NCBI RefSeq assembly: GCF_003258595.1
Contig: NZ_QHHQ01000015.1
Coordinates: 1-49,732, forward strand
From: Acuticoccus sediminis
GTDB lineage: Bacteria; Pseudomonadota; Alphaproteobacteria; Rhizobiales; Amorphaceae
Direction of reading: 5' to 3'
Length of the DNA stretch: 49,732 nt
This document shows positions 34,278-41,914 of the stretch, piece by piece. The position numbers were made by a program, and so were the translations under genes. Numbering within the stretch: position 1 is the first letter of the stretch; each line of letters opens with the position of its first letter. The notes beneath the pieces were generated by a model. The model did not search any database. It was not told the DNA's origin and saw nothing but the letters and a program-made list of their open reading frames with translations.

Positions 34278-35009
34278 ATGCTCAGAACCGCGATCATGGC
34301 GGCAATGCTTGCAATCACGGCAACTGGTGCCGCCGCCGAAAGCCTGACAGACCTCCAGAAGGATGAAGTGCGCGCGCTGATCCGTGATCATCTCATCGAA
34401 AACCCAGAAATTCTGGCCGAAGCGTTTGAGGCGCTCCAGGTACGGCAGCAAGCGGCGGAGACGGAATCCGTCAAGAACGCTCTCATCGAGATGGGCGACG
34501 CGATCCGCACCGCCGACAACGATCCTGTCGGTGGTAATCCCGACGGAATGATCACAGTCGTCGAGTTTTTCGACTACAATTGTCCATTCTGCCGCCGGGT
34601 AAAGCCTGAGGTCGCCGAGTTTTTGAAGAACGACGACCGTATTCGCTATGTCTTCAAGGAATTTCCCATCCTGTCCGCGTCATCCGCGCAGGCATCCCGT
34701 GCAGCACTCGCAGTTTGGAATTTGGCCCCGGAAAAGTATTGGGAGGTGCATCAGGCGCTCATGGGGCACGATGGCAACCTCACCGAGGATCAGATCCGCA
34801 TGGCAATCGAGGACGCTGCACTCGATTGGGACGCGATCGTTGCCCGAGGTCAAGCCGACGATATTACTGAGAAAATCCGTCAGACCCTCCGGATTGCCGA
34901 GCGTCTGAACATTAATGGCACGCCAACCTTCGTCATCGGCACTGAGATCATTCCAGGCTTTGTGGAAGCCGAACAGCTTGAGGCTGCGGTAACTCGGCTC
35001 GATGACTGA
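34278..35009 (+). CDS. scsC: DsbA-family protein, ScsC-like
   Basis: A 243-residue secreted thioredoxin-fold protein (signal RTAIMAAMLAITATGAAA). A helical N-terminal region (DEVRALIRDHLIENPEILAE) precedes the active site FDYNCPFCRRVKPE and the cis-Pro loop NGTPTFVIG. It matches the ScsC/DsbA-like oxidoreductase partner of ScsB and would keep copper-damaged periplasmic thiols in order. Four bases after the scsB stop. Confidence 0.85.
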   Translation: MLRTAIMAAMLAITATGAAAESLTDLQKDEVRALIRDHLIENPEILAEAFEALQVRQQAAETESVKNALIEMGDAIRTADNDPVGGNPDGMITVVEFFDYNCPFCRRVKPEVAEFLKNDDRIRYVFKEFPILSASSAQASRAALAVWNLAPEKYWEVHQALMGHDGNLTEDQIRMAIEDAALDWDAIVARGQADDITEKIRQTLRIAERLNINGTPTFVIGTEIIPGFVEAEQLEAAVTRLDD

Positions 35010-35251
35010 TTTCAAGGGCTGCGGGTCCGGCCGACACGCAAGCCCGGTTCGGCGTTAAGGAAAATTGTAACTTTGTTTTCTCGTCCGGAAAGCGCGCCAG
35101 AGGATGAGTGCAAGGCATTACTGTACTCGGCGGTGATGAACCCTTCGGTGGCGGGCAGGTTGGTGTGACCGGGCCGCAGTGCGGCAGTGTCGGATCAAAT
35201 GGGGGCATGACGCGTTGACCCACGAGTGTGCCTGACAGGATCGGAATACCG
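35010..35251. other. Intergenic gap with weak copper-box-like site
   Basis: This 242-base gap holds no gene. A short TTAAGGAAAATTGTAA (35055-35070) vaguely resembles boxes bound by copper two-component regulators. The match is weak and single. It may hold the promoter of the cytochrome-DUF305 pair. Confidence 0.25.
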
Positions 35252-35785
35252 ATGAGATTGATTGTGAGCGGGATCATCGGCGGGGTCGGGCTCGTCGCCA
35301 TCGTTGCGGTTACGGGGTTCGTCATCGTTTACACCGGCGCCTATAACGTCGCGGCCAGCGACGAGCACGCCGACTTCATTCGCTGGGCCTTTTCGACAAC
35401 CATGCACAGCTCAGTCGAGCGCCGCGCCGACGGTATCGCAGCGCCGGAATCCTTTTCCGATGACATGATCGCTGCCGGGGCGAGCCGGTACAAGGCGATG
35501 TGCGCCCATTGCCACGCCGGGCCTGGCGTCGAGCGCGCCGACTGGGCAGAAGGGATGCGACCGCAGCCACCGCACCTCATAGAGGCGGCCGCCGAGTGGG
35601 AAGCGCGGGAGATCTACTGGATCGTCGCGAACGGCATCAAGATGAGCGGCATGCCGGCGTTTGCCGCCAGCCACGATCCCGAGGAACTTTGGTCCCTCGT
35701 CGCCTTCGTCGACCGTCTGCCGGGTATGACGGCCGAAGACTATGCCGGTTACCCAGACCCGGACGAAAGCAGCCAGACCCGATAA
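35252..35785 (+). CDS. Monohaem c-type cytochrome, anchored
   Basis: A 177-residue protein from the ATG at 35252 with an N-terminal helix (LIVSGIIGGVGLVAIVAVTG) and one CAHCH haem site. IKMSGMPAFAASHDPEELWS provides the distal Met. It is not a close paralogue of the other two cytochromes. It lies just before the DUF305 gene and the nuo-like operon, so it could be an electron donor or acceptor for either. Confidence 0.8.
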   Translation: MRLIVSGIIGGVGLVAIVAVTGFVIVYTGAYNVAASDEHADFIRWAFSTTMHSSVERRADGIAAPESFSDDMIAAGASRYKAMCAHCHAGPGVERADWAEGMRPQPPHLIEAAAEWEAREIYWIVANGIKMSGMPAFAASHDPEELWSLVAFVDRLPGMTAEDYAGYPDPDESSQTR

Positions 35786-35805
35786 CTTCGCTGAGGAGCC
35801 CTGCG

Positions 35806-36705
35806 ATGTCCTATTTCCGATTCGGCGCGATGATCGCGACCTCGACCGTCGTCATGTTCGTGCTGATGTACCTCAATACATACGCTTGGGAGCACGTCTT
35901 CTACTCCGAGACGCGAACCTACATGGCGTTCCTGATGGGTGCGACGATGGCGGCCATCATGCTCGCCTTCATGTTGGGCATGTACACGAACACGAAGGCC
36001 AACATCGCGATCTTCGTGGGCGCGGTGGTGGTGTTCGCACTCTCGCTCTGGCTGGTGCGCAGCCAGGCGACCGTGAGCGGCGTCAGCTATATGCGGGCGA
36101 TGATCCCGCACCATTCGATCGCGATCATGACCAGCGAGCGGGCGCAGATCACCGACCCGCGGGTGCGCAAGCTCGCCGACGAGATCATCGAGGCGCAGCG
36201 CCGGGAGATCGCGGAGATGCGCTACCTGATCGCCGACATCAGCGGCGCAGGCGGCGTGGAGCGGCCCGAGACGATGGACGAGCCGCTGCCGGAGGTCGTG
36301 CCGGCGGAGGAGGCCGTCGAATCGCCCGTCGTCGCGGCGATGGACCCGGCGCCGCTGCAGGATGCAGACGTGGAGAAGGTTCTCGGCGCCGGTGCGGCTT
36401 GCCGATTCCACCGCTCGGCGGAGGCCGACCCGATCCTGGTCGCCGTCCCGGGCCAAGGTGGCGCGCGCGGGGTGATGAAGCTCAACGGGAAGCTTGTGGA
36501 GCTGGCTTCGGAGACCGGCGGGCTCGACGGGTTCGCGAACGGGACGATGCTGTCGGCGGGTCCGATCCACATGCGCGTCATGCCGGTCGCGGGTGCCGAG
36601 ACCGAAACCGAGGGCGACATGGCGAGCCGCAAGGCAGACCTCGTCTTCCAGCTCGATCAGGGGCTGACCGTCGGCTACCGTGGCCTCCTGAACTGCGAGG
36701 TGTGA
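35806..36705 (+). CDS. DUF305 protein with membrane anchor
   Basis: A 299-residue protein. Three N-terminal helices (about 6-25, 38-58, 64-84) are followed by a DUF305-like region (YMRAMIPHHSIAIMTSERAQ, then VRKLADEIIEAQRREIAEM), a ferritin-like fold linked to metal stress. A C-terminal extension of about 130 residues (RFHRSAEADPILVAVPGQGG onwards) is not part of DUF305 and is unassigned. The ATG at 35806 follows GGAG. It is 129 bases before nuoA. Confidence 0.7.
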   Translation: MSYFRFGAMIATSTVVMFVLMYLNTYAWEHVFYSETRTYMAFLMGATMAAIMLAFMLGMYTNTKANIAIFVGAVVVFALSLWLVRSQATVSGVSYMRAMIPHHSIAIMTSERAQITDPRVRKLADEIIEAQRREIAEMRYLIADISGAGGVERPETMDEPLPEVVPAEEAVESPVVAAMDPAPLQDADVEKVLGAGAACRFHRSAEADPILVAVPGQGGARGVMKLNGKLVELASETGGLDGFANGTMLSAGPIHMRVMPVAGAETETEGDMASRKADLVFQLDQGLTVGYRGLLNCEV

Positions 36706-36833
36706 CGGCTCAGAGTCGGTCCGCGGCCGGAGCCTTGGCGGGGCCGGATCAGCCCGCCCGGGCATCATAAGGAAACATTCCCCCGGCACAGGTGTTCGCC
36801 AAGAGAGCAGCAGCAACGGAAGGTCGAACAGCA

Positions 36834-37178
36834 ATGACGACGCTTCTCGCCGTCCTCGGACTGACGGGCCTGTCCCTGGCGCTGGTGCTCGGCTCGCGGA
36901 AGGCGCTGGGCGGACACGATTCGCCCTGGCCGCAGCGGGCGCCTTTCCTCGGTGGCGGGTCGCCCGCGACACATGCCTGGCAGCGCTACCACGTGCGCTT
37001 CTACACGATGACCCTAGTCTTCATCGCCTTCGAGATGGAGATGATGTTCATGTACCCATGGGCGGTCGTCTTTGTCGAGGAAGGGCTGAAGGCGCTCGCC
37101 GAAATGGGGATGTTCCTCGCGATCCTCTCGATCGGCATCCTCTACGGCTGGCGCGAGGGGGTGTTCCGGTGGCAGTGA
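36834..37178 (+). CDS. nuoA: NuoA-like complex I membrane subunit
   Basis: A 114-residue protein with three helices. The conserved NuoA block FIAFEMEMMFMYPWAVVFVE holds Glu67 and Glu69, where standard NuoA has Asp-x-Glu, and the C terminus GILYGWREGVFRW fits NuoA. It starts a run of overlapping genes encoding only the membrane arm. NuoA normally sits beside the quinone site. The ATG at 36834 follows GGAAGG. Confidence 0.8.
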   Translation: MTTLLAVLGLTGLSLALVLGSRKALGGHDSPWPQRAPFLGGGSPATHAWQRYHVRFYTMTLVFIAFEMEMMFMYPWAVVFVEEGLKALAEMGMFLAILSIGILYGWREGVFRWQ

Positions 37179-38152
37179 CCCCTCTCCCGGTCTTCCCGGC
37201 CATCGGCGAAGGTGCGCTGGGTGCGGTCGAGCGGCTCGCGCTGGACCCGCACTTGCGGCTCGTCGCGACGCCGCGGGCGGCGCGGGTGCTTCTCGTGGCC
37301 GGGGCGCAACGGCCCGCCGATCGGCTCGCGCTCGCCAGCGTTCACGATCAGCTGCCGGCGCCGCGGCGCACGCTCTGGTGGCGCTCAGATCCGCTGCCCG
37401 GCCTCGATGCAGGCCGCCGCCTGCCGGACGACCTAGACGCGGCGGCAGCGACCCTTACCGCCGGGCTGGGCGAGGACGACGAGCCGGCAATCCTCGACGA
37501 CCGGCCGCCGAACCCGTGGGAGGGCATCGGCCCGCACGGACAGGGCGGCGAGGGTATGATGGGCGGCACACCCTACGGCCGGCCGATGCCCATGACCGCC
37601 GACGACCTGCGCGATGGGCTCGCGCTCGATCCCTATTCGGCGATGTTCGGGCCATATCTCGCCGCCTTCCCGCCGGGGCTTTCGCTCAGGATCACGCTTC
37701 AGGGGGACGTCATCCAGTCGGCCACGCCCATGTCGGCGCCCTATACGCAGGATGGGTTCGCCGCGACGCCGCACTGCGCCCTCGCCCGCGTGCTGCGCCT
37801 CATGGAGCTGCCAGCGCTTGCCGAGCGTCTGGTGCGTGCGGCCGCGGCGGATCCGGACGCGCCGAGGCCTAGACTGGCACGCGCCGTCCGCTGGTCCGGC
37901 TTGCTCGCGGCGATCCCGCCGGGGCTCGGGGCTGTCGGTGGCCGAGATGTGCGCGGGCGCGTCCGCGGGTTGATCGATGCGCTAACGAAAGGCACCCGTC
38001 GGGACGATGACGCCGTTCCGGACCTTGCCGGGCTTCTGCCGGGGCTCGAATGGCAGGAGGCGGTGCTTTGCCTGGTGAGCTTCGATCTCGCGCGGCTGCG
38101 TGAAGCGGCGGTGCCCCCGGCTGCGGCGCACGGGGGGAGAGCGGCAGCATGA
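37175..38152 (+). CDS. Unusual hydrophilic protein in the NuoB/C/D position
   Basis: A 325-residue protein (start GTG at 37175 overlapping the NuoA stop; 37169 also possible). Residues about 28-70 (PRAARVLLVAGAQRPADR, then LASVHDQLPAPRRTLWW) echo the NuoB stretch that precedes its cluster cysteines. Residues about 157-185 (FGPYLAAFPPGLSLRITLQG, then DVIQSATP) echo the N-terminal sheet of NuoD/49 kDa. Between them is a Gly-rich stretch (WEGIGPHGQGGEGMMGGTPY). Only two cysteines exist (201 and 299), so no N2-type cluster can form. I infer a degenerate, fused NuoB-NuoD remnant; the similarities are by eye and need structure prediction. Confidence 0.5.
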   Translation: MTPLPVFPAIGEGALGAVERLALDPHLRLVATPRAARVLLVAGAQRPADRLALASVHDQLPAPRRTLWWRSDPLPGLDAGRRLPDDLDAAAATLTAGLGEDDEPAILDDRPPNPWEGIGPHGQGGEGMMGGTPYGRPMPMTADDLRDGLALDPYSAMFGPYLAAFPPGLSLRITLQGDVIQSATPMSAPYTQDGFAATPHCALARVLRLMELPALAERLVRAAAADPDAPRPRLARAVRWSGLLAAIPPGLGAVGGRDVRGRVRGLIDALTKGTRRDDDAVPDLAGLLPGLEWQEAVLCLVSFDLARLREAAVPPAAAHGGRAAA

Positions 38153-39066
38153 GCCTCGCGGCGGTCCCGGCACTCTTCGTCTTCCTCGCGCTCGGAGCCG
38201 CGTTGGCCGCGGTGCTCGACGCAATGGCGCGGGCTGCGGTGGCGGGCGCCCCCGTCGCGCAGGCCGCCGGCGCTCCGTTTCGTGTCGGCCGGGCGCTCCT
38301 TGCCCGGCAGACCATTTCAACCGAAGCGCCAGACCGGGCGAACTGGCGGCTCGCTCCGGCGTGGTATGGCGCGCTCGCGGCGGTGGGTCTTTCGGTGGTG
38401 CCATTTGCCGATGGCCTCGCGCTGGTGCAGCTGCCGAGCGGCATCGTGCTGTGGGGCGCTGTCGAGGCGCTGACGGTTGTCGTCGTCTTCCTGCACGGCT
38501 GGTCGCCCAACGCGCCGTTCCCGCTGATCGGCGCCTATCGCTACGTGGCGACGGGGCTACCCGTGATGCTGCCGTCGATGTTCGCGCTGATCGCGGCGGC
38601 GCTGCCGGCCCGCTCGCTCGACGTGGTGGCCATCGTAGAGAGCCAGCGCGGGATGTGGAACCTCGTGCCCCAGCCGCTCGGCCTGCCGCTGTTCCTCATC
38701 GTCGGCCTCTCCCTCACCTTGCGCGGGCCGATGGACTATGCCGATTCCGCCGACCTTTCCGGCGGCACCAGCGCGGAAGACTCCGGCGCCGCCCGCGCGC
38801 TCTGGCAGGCGGCGCGGCTCGCCATGCTCGTCTCGTTCGCGGCGATGGGCGCGACGGTCTTCCTCGGCGGCCATCTCGGCCCGGTGCTGCCGGGGCCGCT
38901 CTGGCTGGCCCTCAAGACAGCGATCGTGATGGCGCTGCTGGTGGCCCTCACCCACCTCGTGCCGCGCATGCCGGTCTCGCGCATGGTGACGCTCCTGTGG
39001 GTCGTCCTCCTGCCGCTGTCGTTCCTCCACCTCCTGCAGGCCGGGCTGGCGGCGCTATGGCTGTGA
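38149..39066 (+). CDS. nuoH: NuoH-like complex I subunit, divergent
   Basis: A 305-residue, about eight-helix protein that starts with ATGA overlap. The strongest match to NuoH is GWSPNAPFPLIGAYRYVATG (117-136), equivalent to the GW-x-SN-KY-x-LGA-R segment. Family acidic residues after it look changed: the next residues are LPVMLPSMFA rather than a Glu-containing helix. The PFDLPEAE-type loop is replaced by RGPMDYADSADLSGG (192-206). This suggests loss or alteration of the quinone/E-channel function. Confidence 0.7.
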   Translation: MSLAAVPALFVFLALGAALAAVLDAMARAAVAGAPVAQAAGAPFRVGRALLARQTISTEAPDRANWRLAPAWYGALAAVGLSVVPFADGLALVQLPSGIVLWGAVEALTVVVVFLHGWSPNAPFPLIGAYRYVATGLPVMLPSMFALIAAALPARSLDVVAIVESQRGMWNLVPQPLGLPLFLIVGLSLTLRGPMDYADSADLSGGTSAEDSGAARALWQAARLAMLVSFAAMGATVFLGGHLGPVLPGPLWLALKTAIVMALLVALTHLVPRMPVSRMVTLLWVVLLPLSFLHLLQAGLAALWL

Positions 39067-39710
39067 CGGACATTCTGTTCATCGCGCTCTCGGCGCTCGC
39101 GCTCTGGGCGGGCTGGCGGGTCTTCCGCGTCGACTCCATGGTGCGGGCGAGCTTCTGGCTCATGCTCTCCTTCTTCGCCGTGGGCGGGATCGCGCTCTTG
39201 TTGTCGGCGCCCTATATCGGCGTCGCCACCGTCTTCATGATGGCGGTGGAGATGATGGTCATGGCCCTCTTCATGGTCATGTTCATGATGAACCCTGCCG
39301 GGCTCAACCCGATGCAGATGGTCCACCAGCATCGCCTGTCGATCGCCGCCGGTGCGCTCGCCTTCGCCGGGCTCGCCGCTGCCGTGCTTCTCACCGAGCT
39401 GCCCTCCGACCCTGTCGCGGCCGACACGCGCGTGGTCCACGATCTCGGCATCGAGCTTCTGGGCTCGTCCATGCTGATCTTCGAGACGGCCGGCGTCACG
39501 CTGCTCGCCACGATGGTCGCCGCCGTCATCCTGTCTGCCAGGAGCGGGCGCTACGGCGACGCATGGGAAGGCGCCGTGCCGCCGGGGCTGGAGCCGGGTG
39601 GCACCCCCGCCGGCCGCGTACCGGACGAGGAAGGTGGCCACCATGCCCACCATGGCCACGACGACGGCGGGCACGGACACGGCGGTCACCACCACGGGGG
39701 GCACGCATGA
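39057..39710 (+). CDS. nuoJ: NuoJ-like subunit with His-rich tail
   Basis: A 217-residue protein with five helices in NuoJ arrangement. The family-critical third helix reads APYIGVATVFMMAVEMMVMA with Glu65 and many methionines. The last 25 residues (EEGGHHAHHGHDDGGHGHGG, then HHHGGHA) hold 11 histidines, an extension I do not know from typical NuoJ. It may bind metal ions at the membrane surface. The ATG at 39057 overlaps the nuoH end by 10 bases; a GTG at 39063 is an alternative. Confidence 0.75.
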   Translation: MAVTDILFIALSALALWAGWRVFRVDSMVRASFWLMLSFFAVGGIALLLSAPYIGVATVFMMAVEMMVMALFMVMFMMNPAGLNPMQMVHQHRLSIAAGALAFAGLAAAVLLTELPSDPVAADTRVVHDLGIELLGSSMLIFETAGVTLLATMVAAVILSARSGRYGDAWEGAVPPGLEPGGTPAGRVPDEEGGHHAHHGHDDGGHGHGGHHHGGHA

Positions 39711-40012
39711 CCTTGGCATCCGTTCTCATCGTCGCCGCCGGGCTCGTCGGGATCGGGCTCTACGGGGCGCTGTCGCAACAGTCGTTCGTGATGCTGATGA
39801 TGGGCATCGAACTGATGCTGAACGGCGCGCTGCTGGCGACGCTCGGCTTCTGGTCATTCGCCCTCGGCGGCGCGCCGGAGGGGCAGCTTCTCGCCATCCT
39901 CATCATGGCAGTGATGGCGGTCGAAATGGCGGTGGGCTTCGCGCTGGTGGTCGCGGTCTACCGCGCCCGGCAGGCTGACGTCATCGAGAGCCTAGGGACG
40001 CTGAAGGAATGA
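39707..40012 (+). CDS. nuoK: NuoK-like subunit
   Basis: A 101-residue three-helix protein. The two membrane glutamates essential in NuoK are present: Glu35 in MMGIELMLN and Glu73 in AVEMAVGFALVV. ATGA overlap with nuoJ. Conservation of both residues argues that the proton path is under selection. Confidence 0.85.
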   Translation: MTLASVLIVAAGLVGIGLYGALSQQSFVMLMMGIELMLNGALLATLGFWSFALGGAPEGQLLAILIMAVMAVEMAVGFALVVAVYRARQADVIESLGTLKE

Positions 40013-41913
40013 TGCTCGCCCTCGTCGCCGCCCTCCCCGTCCTCTCCGGTTTCGCCCTCGTCCTCGCCGTGCCGGAGCGTAGCCGCGCACTCGCCGCCGC
40101 GGCTGGCCTCGTGCTCGCGCTGGTCGTCGCGCTCGCCGCGGCGGTCGCCATCGCGGACGCTCGCCTCGCCATCGTGTGGACGGGCGCGCTTGGCCTTCAT
40201 GCAGGGCTGACGCCGCTGTCGGCGGTGATGCTCGTCCTCGTGCCGCTTGTCGCCCTCCCGGTCACCGTCCACGCCGCACTGAACGAGGAGGAACCCGCGC
40301 TCGCCCGCCTTGTCGGGCTGATGCTGGTGTTCGTCGGCGGCATGGAGCTGGTCGTGATGGCGGACGACCTGCTGACGCTTCTCATCGGATGGGAGGTGAT
40401 TGGCGCGGCGTCCTGGGCGCTTGTCGCCCACCGCTGGCGGGACAGCCACGCCGTTTCGTCCGGCGCCTGGGCCTTCCTCGTCACGCGCACCGGCGACGTG
40501 GGGCTGTTCCTCGCCGTGATGGTACTGTTCGCCGCCACGGGTTCGCTGGGCTTCGAGGCGCTCGGCGAACTCGCCGGGTGGCCCCTCGCCCTCGCGGCCA
40601 GCGGGCTGCTCGTCTCGGCGGCGGCGAAGGCGGGGCAGGTGCCGTTCTCGCCGTGGCTCTTCCGCGCGATGGACGCGCCGGCCTCTGTCTCGGCGCTGCT
40701 GCACGCCGCGACGCTCGTCGCCGCCGGCGCCTACCTCGTCGCGCGGGTGGAACCTCACCTCGCCGGCACGGGATTCGGCGACGTGGCCATAGCCGTCGGC
40801 CTCGTTACCGCGATCGCCGGCGGTGTGGTCGCGATGCTGCAGAACCACGTCAAGAAGCTGCTCGCAGCCTCCACTTCGGCGCAGCTCGGCCTCATGTTCG
40901 TCGCGGCGGGAGCGGGATACCCGGCCGTCGCGATCCTCCACCTCGTCGCCCACGCGCTCTACAAGGCGCCGCTGTTCCTCGCTGCCGGGCTCGCGCACGA
41001 GATTCGCGGCACCTACGCGCTCCATCGCCTCGGCCTCGGCAGGTCCACGCCGCTTCTCGCGCTGGCGGCTCTGGCCCCTGCGCTGGCGCTCGCCGGCGTG
41101 CCGCCGCTGGGCGGAGCGTGGACGAAGGAAGAGATCGTTTCCGCCGCGGGACATGCGAGCCTTTGGCTCTCGCTTCTCGTCACCCTCGCTGGCGGGCTGA
41201 GCGCAGCCTATGCGACGCGATACCAGAGGCTCGCCTTCGGCCGCGGGGCGGAGACGCCGCGCGACCGGCTCCCCTCCGTCGCCGCTCTCGCGCCGATCCT
41301 TGCGCTGTCAGCGGCTTCGCTCGGCCTCGCTGTCCTGTGGTTGCCGGCTGTTTCCGAGCGGGTGGCGCGTTGGCTGGGGGGCGAGGTTCCGGCCGGGACC
41401 GTCCTCGAGCTTGTCCTCTCGCTCGCGCTGGTCGCGGTCGGGATCGTTTTCGGCCTCGCCCTCGCGGCCCGCGCGCCGCGTCTCGGCGCCGAGGGGCGAA
41501 GCGCGGCCTTCTCCGACTGGCTGGGCCTGCCCTGGCTCCTCGAGCATGCCATTGCCCGGCCGGTGCAGGGGCTGGCGCACCACCTCGGGCGGATCGACGA
41601 CCGCGCGCTTGACGCCCTGCCGCGTGCGGTGCGCGACGCGTCGGCGGCCGTGCCGCAGCGGCTGGCCGCGGTGGACAACGCCGTGGTCGACGGCGGGGTG
41701 CGCCTCGCGGCCGCCCTCTGGCGGTGGCTGGCGCGCGTGCTCGACCGGTTCGGCGAATTGGGGGCGGAGGGGCTTCCCTCCGGCAGCGCCTTCCTCGTCG
41801 GCCTCGCCGGGGCGGAAGCGCGGCGGGTGCAGACGGGCTTTTCTCACCACTATTACGTGATCCTCGTGGCGGGCCTCCTCGCGGCGGTCGCCGTGCTCGC
41901 GATCGGAGCGTGA
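40009..41913 (+). CDS. nuoL: NuoL-like antiporter subunit
   Basis: A 634-residue Mrp-type antiporter subunit. Key residues are kept: Glu129 in GWEVIGAASW, Lys207 in AKAGQVPFSPWL, His311 and Lys319 in HLVAHALYKAPLF, and a KEE motif in WTKEEIVSAAG. The C terminus carries the long lateral-helix region and a final helix (YVILVAGLLAAVAVLAIGA). ATGA overlap with nuoK. It should pump H+ or Na+ in the assembled complex. Confidence 0.85.
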   Translation: MMLALVAALPVLSGFALVLAVPERSRALAAAAGLVLALVVALAAAVAIADARLAIVWTGALGLHAGLTPLSAVMLVLVPLVALPVTVHAALNEEEPALARLVGLMLVFVGGMELVVMADDLLTLLIGWEVIGAASWALVAHRWRDSHAVSSGAWAFLVTRTGDVGLFLAVMVLFAATGSLGFEALGELAGWPLALAASGLLVSAAAKAGQVPFSPWLFRAMDAPASVSALLHAATLVAAGAYLVARVEPHLAGTGFGDVAIAVGLVTAIAGGVVAMLQNHVKKLLAASTSAQLGLMFVAAGAGYPAVAILHLVAHALYKAPLFLAAGLAHEIRGTYALHRLGLGRSTPLLALAALAPALALAGVPPLGGAWTKEEIVSAAGHASLWLSLLVTLAGGLSAAYATRYQRLAFGRGAETPRDRLPSVAALAPILALSAASLGLAVLWLPAVSERVARWLGGEVPAGTVLELVLSLALVAVGIVFGLALAARAPRLGAEGRSAAFSDWLGLPWLLEHAIARPVQGLAHHLGRIDDRALDALPRAVRDASAAVPQRLAAVDNAVVDGGVRLAAALWRWLARVLDRFGELGAEGLPSGSAFLVGLAGAEARRVQTGFSHHYYVILVAGLLAAVAVLAIGA

Positions 41914-41914
41914 C

